In this document: piece by piece, positions 42,582 through 54,254 of the stretch
How positions within the stretch are numbered: position 1 is the stretch's first letter
Layout: each line of letters opens with the position of its first letter
NCBI GenBank assembly: GCA_004431415.1
Contig: QPMI01000416.1
Location: 806,001-870,000, forward strand
Origin: Cyanophora paradoxa
Taxonomy: Eukaryota > Glaucocystophyceae > Cyanophorales > Cyanophoraceae
Length of the DNA stretch: 64,000 nucleotides
Direction of reading: 5' to 3'
Program-made: the position numbers and the translations under genes
The notes under the pieces: model-generated
What the model was told of the DNA's origin: nothing
What the model saw: only the letters and a program-made list of their open reading frames with translations
Databases searched by the model: none

Positions 42582-44858
42582 TCAGTTTTCTCTTCGAAGG
42601 GGGGCGCGTGGGCGAGGGGCGCTACAGTATGGGGCTCTCGGTGGAGGGGGCCATATGCATGGCGAGGACGCCGGCCCCGAGGTCCGCGGGCGGCCCCTCG
42701 TCCGACGCGCGCCGGAAGACAGACGGCGGGTTTGTCTGCAGCTGCCGCCCCGAGCTGCCGCCCCCGGCGCCGCCGGCCGGGGCGACGCCGGCGCCGGGGG
42801 AGGCGGGGGGCGCGGCCTCGTCGGAGGGGCGGCGGGGGTCGCGGGCGGAGAGCGGGGAGGGTGCGGGGGCCGGCGGCGGGCGAACATGTCCCGCAGCTCG
42901 TCGATGTCGTCGTCATTCACCGACACCGAGCTCCGCAGCGGGTCCGAGCGCCCCGGCCCGGCCGCCGGCGCCGACACGGCACGCAGTGCACGTGGCGAGG
43001 CGGCGCCGGCCTCGGCCGCCCCGCGCGCGGCCGCGAGCTCGGCCTCCAGCGCCGCCACGCGCGTCCTCGAGTCGCCGAGCTCCTCCTGCGGCGGCCGGCG
43101 CTCAGGGCCGGGGACGGGGGCGGGGCGGGGGCGCGGACGGCGAGGCGACGCCAGCCGGCCTCGAGGCGGGCCGACTCGTCCCGCCAGCGCGCCGCCTCCT
43201 CCCGCGCAAACGCCGCCTCCACCCGCGCCTGCCGCCCCGCACCCATCGGGCGGGGCGGTGCGGGCGGGGCGGGGCGGCGGGGGCGGCGAGGCGCACGTGC
43301 TTGAGCTCGGCGAGGAGGGTGCGCTTGCGGCACCACTGGTGCATGCGGGCGATGACGCGCGCGCGGTGGTGGTGCGCCTGCGCCCGCCGCTCGGCCCCCG
43401 CCGCCGCAGGGCGAGCGGGGTGCGGGGCCGGCACCTCCCGGTACTGCATGTGGCCCCGCAGGTCGGTCACCGTGTCCCCCTCCTCCGCCACCGCCTCCTC
43501 CTCCTCCTCCCCCGGCCCGCCCTCTCCGCGCGCGGCGCGGGGCGGGTGGGGGAGCGGGGCGTGCTGGTGGGGCGGGGGCGGGGGCAGGGCGGTGGGGGCC
43601 TGCTGGGCGGGGACGGTCTGGGGGCCGGGCCCGTAACGCCAGTAGATCTCGCCGGAGGGCCGGGCGACGGGGAGGCCGCCCCCGTCGTCCCCGTCGCCGT
43701 CGGCGACGTGCAGCGGGAGGCAGGCGTCGAAGGAGCCGCCCGCCTCGTCCGCCGGCGGCGCCCGCGGCACCAGCAGGTCGAAGCGCCCGTCCCGCACCAC
43801 CACCGACAGGCCCTTGTTCACCGCGTCCTGCGCGCAGCGCTCGGCGGCCGCGGCAGCAGGCCGGGGCGCGGGGGGCGGGGGCGCGCCTGGCGAAGGCGCC
43901 AGGCCTCGAGCTCGTCGGCGAGGTCCTGGGTCTTGCAGTTCGCTTCCCGCAGCGCGTCGATCAGCTGCTGCACCTGCTGGTCCTTCGCCTCCCGCTCGTA
44001 CCGCAGCAGCGCCACCTGCCGGCCCGCGCCCCCGGGTCGGCGCCCGCGGGGCGGCCCCGGCGGCGGGCGGCGCGCTCGCCTCTCGCCGCAGCGCGTCGGC
44101 CTCCTCCTCGCTCGAGTCGCCGCCGAGGACGCGCTTGAGGCTCCCAAAGAGGCCCTCGTCGGGGGGCGCCGCGGGGGCCGCCCCGGGCCCCGCCGTCGCC
44201 AGCAGCGACATGATCCCGTCCCCCTCGAAGTCGATCGCCGGCATCCCCTCCCCGTCCGAGTCCGAGTCCTCCCCCTCCCCCTCTTTCCTCCGTTGCCCTC
44301 CAGCACCCTCCGCGTGCCCGCTCCCGGCCGCCTCCTTGCCCTGCGACGCGCGCGCCGCGGAGAGCCCCTTGAGGCGGCGCCGCGCGTCCGCGAGCGCGCG
44401 GCGGGCCCACCGCTTTCGGCGAGCGCTTGAAAGATTGTCCTGGTATTACCGGCTGCGGTTTCTTCCCAGCTCTGTAAATTCCACGCGTTAGCTGGCCGCG
44501 GCAACCAGAATCCGAACTGGTCTAAACGAAACTGACATGCGCAGCGGCTCTCGTACCTTCGGTAAAGCATCTCTAGCGCCTCCGTGAGGCTCACGATGTG
44601 CTGCATTTTGGACTTGAGGACCTGCGGGCGCCAGTTAGCGCTCGCGGTTGATTCCCTTCCGGCGGCGTTGCTGTCGCGGACCTCTTCGAGTGATGAAAGT
44701 ATCTTCTTTTGCATGTCCATGCGCGACTGGTAGTCCTTCTGCAGCATCGCCATCTCGCGCTCGTATTTCAACCGGAGCTCGGCATCGTCAGGCGGCTCCG
44801 GTTGAAGGTCGCGCGGAAAGGGCTCAGGCGCCGCTCCGCGAGGTGAGCGCACGTCCAT
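42582..44858 (-). CDS. Coiled-coil protein of unknown function
   Basis: I chose the ATG at 44858 (MDVRSPRGAAPEPFPRDLQ). It is followed by a strongly helical stretch: ELRLKYEREMAMLQKDYQSR, MDMQKKILSSLEEVRDSN, LKSKMQHIVSLTEALEMLYR. Later segments: acidic SEEEADALRREA, QVALLRYEREAKDQQVQQL, IDALREANCKTQDLADELE, then a less charged block GLSVVVRDGRFDLLVPRA, PSGEIYWRYGPGPQ, a basic IQ-like stretch RARVIARMHQWCRKRTLLAE and another coiled coil RTRVAALEAELAAARGAAE. A low-complexity Pro-rich tail reaches the stop at 42584-42582. The mix of long coiled coils and one IQ-like helix suggests a scaffold or cytoskeletal protein, but no family is recognised. Exon borders in the middle are approximate. Confidence 0.65.
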
Positions 44859-44925
44859 ACCGCCGCGAACCAGACCGAAGGCGCCAAGCGGGGGTACGCG
44901 CGTCAGTCCTCCCCCGACCAAAGCG
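44859..44925. promoter_or_regulatory. Compact bidirectional promoter
   Basis: Only 67 bases separate the divergent start codons of the coiled-coil gene (44858, minus) and the armadillo gene (44926, plus). Both promoters and 5' leaders must therefore overlap or lie within coding sequence. No TATA box is visible. Confidence 0.5.
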
Positions 44926-46555
44926 ATGGGGTTCGCGGCCGCTTCAGCTCCCGTTACTTGGTCGCGAGCTCACTTCGCTCTTCGCAGTGTCGTTCAGAGC
45001 ATCGTCGCCTCGATCAAGACCCTCCAGTTCGGTGGTGCGTCCAGGCGGCAGTTTCTCTGCACTTTCGCCCCTTAGCAGGCGATCGAATGTACACACATTG
45101 ACGCTTGGACGAAATACCGGCACCTCCTCCCGGCCGGAAAACTGGCGGCTAACTGAAACGGTTGCGCTCCAGGCGAGTCGGCGGACTCCGTCGACGCCGC
45201 GCTCCAGCTGCTCGACTACGCTAAGGACGGTGAGTTCGACTCTGCTGCGCCCAGTCTGTCCGCCAGCGTGGTCGAACCGACCAGCGTGGTCCTGTTTGAT
45301 TTGTCACCGACTCCGGCCGGCAGACGATGTCCGCCACCTCATCATCGAGCAGGGTGGCCTGCCGGGTGCGTTGATTCGTTTGCGAATGCAGCAAAGGGCG
45401 CCGCCGACGGTCTGGGCCCCTCGGCAGTCATCGTGAACAAGCTGGGAAGCTCGAGCCCCGAGCTGCAGTCGCTGGCCGCCTCCATCATCCTCAACCTCGC
45501 CATCGACCGTGCGCCGCGGCCCGCTTCGTGCCCCTCCCGGCGCCCCCCGAGACGCCCCGCAGCGCACCTCCGCGACATCGTCGGCGAGGAGGCCGGCTGC
45601 ATCCCGCGCCTCTCCGAGCGTCCGTCCCGCCCGCCCGCGGCGCCACGCCTTCGCTCATCGTGATCCGGCCCCGCCTGCAGTGCTGGACACCCGCTACAGC
45701 CAGCTCCACTCGGAGCTCGACCTGCCCCCGATCCTCGAGGCGTCGGTCCGTCCGCCCGGCCCCCGCTTCCTTTTCCGTCCTCTCTCTGCAACTCACCCTT
45801 CGTTCGCAGACGGGTGCCATCCAGAACCTCGCTGCCACCGACCCGACCCAGAAGAGTGCGCCTTCCCCGCGGCGGGGGGCGCGGCGGGGCTGGCCGCGGC
45901 CGACGGCGGCGCAGACGTCCGCAAGGACCGGCGCCTGGCGATCGCGGACGCGGGTGCGGTGCCGAAGCTGGCGGCGGTGCTCTCCTCGCCGGCCGTCACC
46001 GCCGACGTCAAGAAGTCCGCCCTCTGGGGCCTCTGCAACCTCGCCACCAACGGTTCCGCCCCGCCCCCGCCCCGCCGCCCGCCGCCGGACGATGCCGAAG
46101 GGGCGCTGCAGAGCGCATCGCGCGGACGATCGAGGACCGGTACCTGGACCCGATCATGAAGATCCTGGGGGGCGACGTCGGCTCCTCGGAGGGCGCGATG
46201 CTCGACCGCCGCGAGGTCCAGAACATCCAGTCCGTCGCCCTCTTCGCCGTGCGCCCCGCCCCCCCCCGCCCCGCCCCGCCACGGCCGAGCCGAGCCGAGC
46301 CGAGCCGGGGCGGCGGGCGGCAGGTGAACAACGCGCTCTCTGGCGGCTCGCGCGGCGGGCGCCTCCGCCAGAACGCCCGCGCCTACGCGGCCGTCCAGGA
46401 GCTCTCCCAGTCCCCGCTCGAGAACGTCCGCAAGGGTGCGGCCCGCCCACGCCCTCGCCTCCCTGCCCCGTCGCCTGCCCGTCCCCTTCGTGGCCTGGAG
46501 GCAGCTGATGCCGCCCTCCGCAGTCGCCTTTGACGTCATCCGCAAGTCCGGCTAA
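44926..46555 (+). CDS. Armadillo-repeat protein
   Basis: Exons joined over mostly GT-AG introns: MGFAAASAPVTWSRAHFALR, ESADSVDAALQLLDYAKD/ DVRHLIIEQGGLPG, VNKLGSSSPELQSLAASIIL, NLAID, TGAIQNLAATDPTQK, DAGAVPKLAAVLSSPAVT, ADVKKSALWGLCNLATNG, REVQNIQSVALFAV, NARAYAAVQELSQSPLENVR, and the last exon VAFDVIRKSG with the stop 46553-46555. The repeated pattern 'GxxxxLxxLLxSxxxxxxxxAxxALxNLA' is that of armadillo/HEAT-like helical repeats used for protein binding. I count about five repeats. Specific partner unknown. Donors here are less extreme than in the helicase gene. Confidence 0.78.
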
Positions 46556-46860
46556 GCTCGCCCAGCACGCGGGGCCGCGGGGTCGGCCCGCCGTGCGCGA
46601 CCATCCTGTAGAGTGTAGCGTGTCGCACGTTTGCAATGTGCGGAATCAAGCTGTAGTACTGGAATTTCTTGCTCGTCAGCGTGGGCTTTGGGTCGCCGGG
46701 ATCTATTGACGGCCTACTTGACGGCGCTTAGTCGGTCAGAGGTACACGTTCAAAAGTCGGCTGCCGCTGCCGGCCGCGCTCGCATTCGAGGCGCGTCAGG
46801 CGAGCATCTTAGAAGAGGGACAGTCGTTGACGATTGCACGCGCCAGCGCGCGGAACGAGA

Positions 46861-49800
46861 ATGGCAGCGCCGGGCGGCTGGCCGGCGCCCGCTGTCTCGG
46901 ACGGCGACTCTCAAGGTGAGCGCGTGAATCAACTGCACATGTTCTTCCGCGCGCGTTTAAAGCTGCCCACTTGACGTGAGCGGCGCTGACTGCTGCGCCG
47001 CCGACGTCCACGCAGACCTGAGCGAGGATTCGGAGGCGAGCGAGGCTTCTGAGGACCTGTCTGACGACGAGAAGTTACTCGCCGCGGCGCGTGCTCGCGC
47101 CGCCGGACAGGCGGCGGCAGCAGTTCGGCCCCTTCCGCCGGCCTTGGCACGGACCGCGCCGGCAGCTGCTGCCCCGGCGATTGCCCCGCCATCTCTCGGT
47201 CTCCCCACCGCTTTCCACGGCTTCGGCGCGGACTTGCCCGTGAGCGGCCCGTCGGCCGGACGAGGCGCTCAGAAGAAGCGTCGCGGCGGCGCAGCCGGTG
47301 GCGCGGCAGGCGCAGCGCCGCGCGTCCGCGCCCCTAAGAAGCCTCGGGTCGCGGCGAGCACCGCGGCCGCGTCGGGCGTGGCGGCTGTTTCTGCGGGCGC
47401 GCCCTCCTCGGGGCCCAGCTCCCTCATTCGCCAGATGCCGGCCGACCACGGCCCCACGGCCGCCTCCTCCTCCTCCGCCACCATACCGCCTCCCATCTCT
47501 GGCTTCGGTTCGTCCGCAGGGGCCGCCCATGCGAAGCCGGGGGCGAAGGCGAAGGCGACGACGGGGAGCGAGGAGAGCGACGAGGAGGAGAGCTCTGGCG
47601 GACTGGAGATCGACGAGGGCGACGCCGGCCAGGACGGGGCGCCCTCCCACCACGCCGACGCATCCGCCGCTACCGCCGCCGCCGCCGCCGCCGGCGCGGC
47701 TTTCGAGGAGGAAGAGGAGGTGGTCGACGAGGGCGCGGTGGCCGCCGTGCAGGTCCCCCCCCGCCCTCTCCCCTCTTTCCATTTCTTTTCTGACGTGCTC
47801 TTGCAGGGCCTCTTCAGCGCCGCCGACGCCGGCGCGCCGGCCGCTGCCGGTGCCGGTGCGCCCCCGCCGGCGAAGAAGAAGCGCGTGCGGCCGCCCGGGG
47901 GCAAGCTCAGCGAGGAGGCCAAGCTCGCGAAGCAGGTGCCGAGGGGCGGGCGGCGGGTGAGGGAGCGGGGCGCTGAGGGCGGCGGGCAGATCGCGCGTGA
48001 GGAGGAGCGGCTGCGGAAGGCGCACGAGGCGGAGCGGCAGAAGGAGGAGCGCCGCCTCGCCCGCGAGCTCGAGCGGGCGCGCTCCCCGCCCCCCGCCGGC
48101 CCCCCGCCGGCCCGCTGCCGCCCGACGCGGCCCCGCAGGAGCGCCTCCGGGCGGAGAAGGCGGCGGAGAAGGAGAGGATGAGGCTCGCCCCGTCGCCGCG
48201 CTGCCCGCGGGGCCGCCGCTGAGCCGGCCGCGCAGGGCGGAGAAGAAGGCCGAGCTCGAGCGCCTCAAGGCGGAGAAGGCGGCGGAGAAGGCGGCGCGGG
48301 ACGCCGAGAAGGGCGGCAAGAGCAAGAAGCGGGCGTCGGCGGGGCGTCGGGGGGCGAGGGGAGGGGCCGGCGGCGGCGGCGGGCCCGTCGCGGTCGTCGA
48401 GCCGGCCGCGGGCGCCCAAGGCGCGGCCCGACGCGGCCGGGGAGGAGGAGCTCGAGGAGCGCCCCGCCGCCCCGCGCGCCCCCAAGCTTCCCAAGCACGC
48501 CAAGCCCAAGCCGCCAAGGCCCCCGCCGAGGCTGCCGACGCGGCCGAGGGCGGGGCGGAGGCGGAGGGCGGGGAGGGAAGGCGCCTGCGCCGGTGCGGGC
48601 GGCGAAGCGGGCGCTGGAGGCGGAGGAGGTGGAGGCCCTGCCGGGGCGGCCGCCCCTCGAGCGCGACTTCGCCCTCCCGACGAGCTCGTCGGTCCGCCGG
48701 CCCCCGCCCGCCCCGCCTCGCCACGCCTCCCCGGCCCACCGCGGGGGCGCGGCGCAGGGGACGCCCTCCTCATCCACGACTTCGTCGCCTCGTTCGCCGC
48801 CACGCTGCCCCTCCCCAAGTCCGCCCCGCCCCGCGCCGCCCCTCGCGCGGCCGGGCTTAGGGCGGGGCAGCCCGCCGTCGTTCGGGGCGCTGCAGCGGGC
48901 GCTGCTGTCGCCGGCGGAGTGGGAGGCGGAGGGGGCGCTGGGGCGGCTGCACGTGGCGCTGCTGGCGCGGGTGCAGGTGGAGGAGCGGCAGGCGAGCAAG
49001 GAGTCGGAGGAGGCCGGCACCGGCGCCTTCCACGCCCTCGTGCCCCACGCCTTCCGCGTCCCCGCCGCGTGGACCACGGAGGCGCGCCGCGACATCACCG
49101 GCAGCTTCGTCGGACACACCCTCGTCGCCCCCGACGCCTCCCGCTTCCGCACCCTCGAGGCGCGCGCACCGCCGCCCCGCCCCGCCCGCCGCCCCCGACG
49201 GCCGCGCAGCTCGCCTTCGAGTACATGTACCCCATCCTGCCGCGGGAGCCGGCGCCGCAGCCGATCTTCGCGAACAAGGACGAGGAGCTGACCCTCCTCC
49301 GCTGGATGCACAAGCTCTTCCGCGTCCGCCCCGCCCCGCCCCGCCCCGCCCCGCCCCGCACTGAGGCCCCGCCCCGGGCCGCAGCTGACGCCGGTGGACG
49401 AGGAGAACTGGCCCGAGATCCTCCGCTACCACCTCCTCCTCTCCTCGTCCGCCCCCGCCCCGCCCCCCGCCCCCTCCCCTCGCCCCTTCCCACGCCCCCG
49501 CCCAGGCGCTGGCAGATGGGCGCCCCCGGGCGCCGGCGGCACCACTCGGGGAAGCGGGACCGCCGCCGCAAGGCGCCCCGCCCCACCGTCTACCAGGGGC
49601 CGGCCCCTGCCCTCCCCCCGGCCCCCGCCCTCCCGCCCGCACCCGCCCTCCCTCCGCCAGCGCCCCGACCGCGCCGGGGACGCCGATGGGCCCGCCGCCG
49701 CCGCGCTCGCCGCGGGTCTCGGGCGGAGGGACGCCCCGGGGCTCCCCCTCGCCTCCCTCCCCGGCGGCGACGCCCTCGGCCGGGGCGGGCAGGCGGGGAG

Positions 49801-52267
49801 CCCGCCGGGGCGCAAGCCCCCGGCGCGGGGACGCCCGGAGAGACCGCCGCCGAGCAGCGCGCGGAGGAGGCGGCGGCCGAGTGGGAGGGCGAGGCGGCGG
49901 CGTCGGGGCGGCTGGCGGAGGCGGCGCGGGCGCTGGGGGCGGGGGGATACGCGGGGGTGGGCCCGGGGGAGCGGGTGGCGTGCCTGCGGCACCTGCTCGA
50001 CGAGGCGCTGGAGCTCGAGTCGTTCCGGAGCCACGCGGAGAGCCTGCAGGGGCTCGAGAAGGGCCTCCGGCACGCCGTCGCGGAGGAGGGCCGGCGGCGC
50101 CGCGACCTCCTCCGCCTCAAGCAGCAGGCCAAGGAGACCCTCCGCGCCATCCAGGCCCGCCCCCGCACCCCGCGCCCCGCCACCGCGCCCCCCGCCCTCA
50201 CCCCGCCCCGCGCAGGCGCGGGACGCGAACCCGGGGGAGGGCGCCCCCGCCCCGGAGCTTGTCATCCCACCCGACGTCACGGGTGTGCCCCCGCCCTCCC
50301 CGCCCCGCCGGCCCCGGGGCGCTGCGGTGACGGGGCCGGCAGCGGAGTCGGTGCAGGGGGAGATCGAGGGGTACGAGCGTGAGATGGCGGAGTGCGGGCG
50401 GCGGCAGCGGGAGGCGGCGGAGCAGGCGGAGCGCTGCGTGCCCCGCACGGAGCCCCTCGGCACCGACCGCCGCCACGCCCGCTACTGGCTCCTCCACGGC
50501 TGGGCCGGCGGCGGCCTCTTCCCCCTCTCCCACCCCGCCGCCCTCCCCGCCGTCCACGACTCCTTCGCCCGCGCCGGCGCCTCCGGCCGCTGCATCCTCT
50601 ACGTGCAGGCGCGCCCCCCCCCGGCCCCGCGCGGCGGCCCTGAGGCGCTGGCGCAGGAGGTGCTGGCGGACGGCGGAGAGCGCTGGAGCTACGTCGCCGA
50701 TTCCGAGCAGTTCGCCGCCCTCCTGGCGCGCCGCCCCGCCCCGCCCGCCCCGCCCTGCCCGCTTCCCGCCCCGCCTAACGGGGCGCAGGCGTGGCTGCAC
50801 CCGCGCATCCCCTGCGAGGCGCGCCTGCGGGAGGCCCTCCGCGCCTCCAAGCCGGCCATCACGCAGGGCCTCGAGGCGCGCCCCCGCCCGCCCCGCCCCG
50901 CCCTGCCCCGCCGCGCCCGAGCGCGGGGCAGGGGATCGAGGCGGCGCGGCGGGCGCTGATCGCGCACGCCGAGGCGCGCGCGGCGGGCGGGGTGGAGGCG
51001 CCCGAGGGCGACGAGCCGGCGAAGAAGTCGAAGGCCTCGCGGCCGCCGCTGGAGCGGCTGCGGGCGCGCCTTCTCGCCCTCGAGAAGCGCCTCTGCGGGG
51101 GCAAGGGCCGCCCCGACGCCGCCCGCTTCTGGACCGTCTCAGACGGCGCCGCCTGGGTGCGCCGGCCGGCCCCCCGCAGCGGCGCCACCTTCCCGGGGGC
51201 GGCTCACGCTGGGCAGAGCGCGGGGGTGAAGGGGGCGGGGACGGCGGAGCAGCTGGCGGGGAGCCTGCTCGTCCTCGAGCACCAGATCGCCGTGGGCGAC
51301 CTGGTGCGCCGCCCCCGCCCCGCCCGCCCGCACTGCCCCGCGCGGCCTGACGCGGGGTGGGCGGGGCGGGCAGCGGGGCGACGAGCGGTCGCAGATGTCG
51401 TGGGCGCCCGTGCAGGCGGACCTCTGGCGGCGCGCCGCGCACAAGGCCCGCACCGTCGCCCAGGTCGCCCTCTTCCTCGCCGCCCTCGAGGCCGGCATGG
51501 TCCGCCCCGCGCCGCGCCGCGCCGCGCCGCCCGGCTGCGCTGCGGGGAGCACGTGGCCGGCCTCACGCCGGCGCAGGTCTCCTCGTCGAGCGCGAAGAAG
51601 GCGCGGCCCTCGGGGCGCCCGGCGCGGGGGCCGCCGCGGGGCCCGCCCTGCGCCGCTCGGAGCGCTCCCGCCACGACGCCCCCGTGCCGCTTGCGCACGG
51701 GGCCCCGGCTCCGACCCTCCCCCCCGCCTCCTCCTCCCGCCTCTCGTCGGGGGCCGCCGAGGCGAGCGCCCCGAAAGCGGCGAAGGGGGCGACAGCGGGG
51801 GCGGGCGCGCCGCCCCTGATGGTGAGCCTCCCCGACGGCTCCCAGGTCCAGGTCAAGGCGCGCACGGCGCACGCAGAGCCGCCCGCCTCCCGCCCGCCCC
51901 GACGCCCCTCCCAGGTGGGCGACCTCGTCGCCATCTCGGGCTACGGCCGCGGCGGCCAGTGGCGCTCCCAGGAGTACGAGCTGAAGGCGCGAGCGCCGTA
52001 CCGCGTTCGGCCGCGTCGCGGGGCGGAGCGGCGCCTGACGCTGCGGCGCGCCGCGGGCAGGTGACCAAGGTGCACGGCTCGCTCGGAACATTCGATGCGG
52101 CGGCCTTACCGAAATACGGCAAGGTCCGCCCCGCCCCCGCCCCCGCCCCGGCCCCGGGCGCCGACGCCTCCCCTTCGCTCCCGCCGGCGCAGTGGTACAT
52201 GGAGCAGGAGCCGGTGGTGAACATCGTGCGCGTGGGGCCCAAGAAGGCCGCCCCCGCTCAGGAGTGA
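46861..52267 (+). CDS. DDT/WHIM-domain chromatin-remodelling subunit (BAZ/ACF1/RLT-like)
   Basis: Exon 1 MAAPGGWPAPAVSDGDSQ/ joins over a GT-AG intron (46916-47011) to DLSEDSEASEASEDLSDDEK. The N-terminal third is acidic, Ala-rich and has KKRR-type nuclear signals. A charged coiled coil follows (EERLRKAHEAERQKEERRL, AEKKAELERLKAEKAAEKA). The DDT domain is DALLIHDFVASFAATLPLPK, SFGALQRALLSP and LGRLHVALLARVQVEE (about 48759-48990). WHIM-like helices: LTLLRWMHKLFR, ENWPEILRYHLLLSS, LLDEALELESFRSHAESLQ and LLRLKQQAKETLRAIQ. The WSD/WHIM3 signature is RTEPLGTDRRHARYW with an LHGWAGGGLF stretch (about 50450). A basic C-terminus ends EQEPVVNIVRVGPKK, stop 52265-52267. These domains bind ISWI ATPases and sense nucleosome spacing. 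No bromodomain, PHD or homeodomain is seen in the frame I followed. Confidence 0.82.
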
Positions 52268-52634
52268 CTCGGGCGCTCTAGTCCCACGGCCTCGTCAATG
52301 AAATCGATTATCGGATCGCTGCGCTTCGACGGTGGGCCCCAGGTGGGATCTGGGTTGCAAGTGTGCCCAGCTGCAGGGAAATGGGACGAGCCGGGCATGG
52401 CAGAAGAGATGGCCACTGTACTGAAGTCACACCCAGACAACCCCAAAATGAACAGAAACGAACAGAAAGTTACACAAGCACGGGAAGCATTAGCGCGCAA
52501 TCGCGCGACGGCATTCTGGGCCGGTGGACTCGAGGGCGTCCGGCCCGCGGATCCGGCTGTGACTCGGATCCCGCATGGAGGGAGGAGAAATAGGAAGCGA
52601 AAGAAGGAGAAAGAGAGGCTCTACATCGACAAAT
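52268..52634. other. Intergenic spacer between convergent genes
   Basis: About 370 bp of mixed-composition 3' flank between the DDT gene and the thioredoxin gene. No gene is recognised. Confidence 0.5.
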
Positions 52635-53592
52635 CTACATGTGGGTCTTGAGGTGGGTCATGAGGGTCTCCTTGGTGGTCCCTGCCAGGCGCCGAGCAGG
52701 TCAGCGCGACCGCTGGGGGAACGGCGCACGTCAGCGACGAGGACGGCCTCGCACCGCCAACGACAGTCTCCTTAACCTCGGCGTCCTTGAAGATGCCGAT
52801 CCACGGGATGGAGCGCACGTTGTACCGGCTCGCCACGGACGGGCACTGCGAGACGCCGTGAGGCCGCGGCGGGTAGGAAAACACAGAAAAGAGGCACCTC
52901 GTCGAGGTCAAGCTTAACAATCTGTGGCGCGGGGACAACCGCCGCTCAGGACCGCAGCTGAAAACCAGAACGAGAACGCTCGGACCTTGAGCTTGTCAGC
53001 GGGGATCTCGCCGGCAATCTCGTCAACGATCGCGGTCACGATCTTGCAAGGGCCTGCTCGCAGGGCCCGCTGTCAGATGGCGAAACGGTCCTGCAACCTC
53101 GTGTGATTGCGCACCACACCACTTAGCGGACTGCGGGCGACGAGGGCGTACGTTAGCGGAATCGAAACTGGACGTAGATACTGAGGCGTACCATGTACAC
53201 GAGGTGGGCCTTGCCGCCCATGCTGCCGCCAAGGACCGTCTCTGCAAAATCGCAATCATCGATGATCAGCCAGTGCGAGGGGCATTCCTGGCGCGCAGGG
53301 AGGCTTCCAAAAACTCTTTGAATAAATCCTACGTATACGCACCGTCGAAGTCAGCCTCGCTGACCTCGGTGATGGCAGCGAAGACGGCGGGAACGGCGGG
53401 CGCCGTCGCCGAGGCCGCCGTCACGAACTTCCGCGAGGAAACGAACGAGGGAGCGACGGCCGAGCCGAGGAACTCGGCGCGCTGAACGCGGCCGCTGCGG
53501 GCCTGTGCGGGCACCTGGCTGGACGACGCGACTCGGGGAGCGACGGGAGCCCGAGCGGCGGTGAAAACAGGTGCAGAGCAGACGTACGCCAT
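52635..53592 (-). CDS. Plastid thioredoxin
   Basis: Small disulfide reductase. The start at 53592 gives MAYVCSAPVFTAARAPVAPR, a glaucophyte-like transit leader. Mature part: AAITEVSEADFDG, ETVLGGSMGGKAHLVYM/, SAKWCG/PCKIVTAIVDEIAG, EIPADKLK/IVKLDLDE/, CPSVASRYNVRSIPWIGIFK, DAEVKETVVGG/TTKETLMTH, stop 52637-52635. The active site WCGPC is intact but split by an intron inside the Gly codon (about 53048-53105). The cis-Pro loop is IPW instead of the usual IPT. The short C-terminal helix and DxxxCPxxAxxYxVRSIP pattern resemble m/y-type plastid thioredoxins. All six or so introns look GT-AG. Confidence 0.87.
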
Positions 53593-54254
53593 GGCTAAGG
53601 CTGGTGTTTCGAATTCGCGTCGAGCTCGAGGCGGCCGACTCCTAATTGCTTGGGGGTACGCACGGCGATCCCTTTTTAACGGGAGGGGGGAAGAAGCCGG
53701 CACACGCTCGCCCCGGCGGACTCCCGAGTCTCGATCTCGCGATCGACCCAATCCGATGATCTAGATCTAGAGTCCGAAGCTAAGCCTAATACTACTAGTA
53801 GGCGTATCGCTCAGCGGCTAGCGCTCATAAGCTAGCTCGGACAGATCTAGATCTTGACGGACTTGGTCCGCGCGCGTGCACTGGTACTAGTAGTACTAGT
53901 ACTGCGGCTACTGCACTGCGGCTACCACGTTGGCAGCTCAAAAGAAACCCTCGATTGCGACATGTACAGCTACGAACGCGCTCGAGGCCTTTCTCACATG
54001 TACACGGAACTATGGCGAGCTCGAGCTCCGCCGCAATCTCGGGCTTGGATGGGATAGGACGGCAAAGGGGAAGGGGCGACGAGGACAAGGGATCAGGGCG
54101 CCGGGCCGGAGGGCGGGGCGGGCCGGGCGGGTCGGCGGGCGGGGGGATGTGCGGCCGGGTGTAAAGGGGGGGCGGTTCGGGAGGGGACGGGGGAGGCGGG
54201 GCGCGCGGTGGAGGAGACGGTCGGCGTCCGGGTCCCGAAGGGGCCCGCAGCCGT
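53593..54254. other. Intergenic spacer
   Basis: Between the thioredoxin start and the cullin stop (both minus). It contains CTAGATCTAGA words, ACTAGTAGTACTAGTACTGC (about 53885) and a GC-rich stretch that still reads open but lacks conserved coding content. No gene is seen. Confidence 0.5.

Noticed and set aside
53798..53850. tRNA-Met-like stretch (GCTCAGCGGCTAGCGCTCATAAGCTAG)
   Set aside because: It has a near A-box and a CTCATAA loop in a small stem, but no B box, T-arm or acceptor stem follows.
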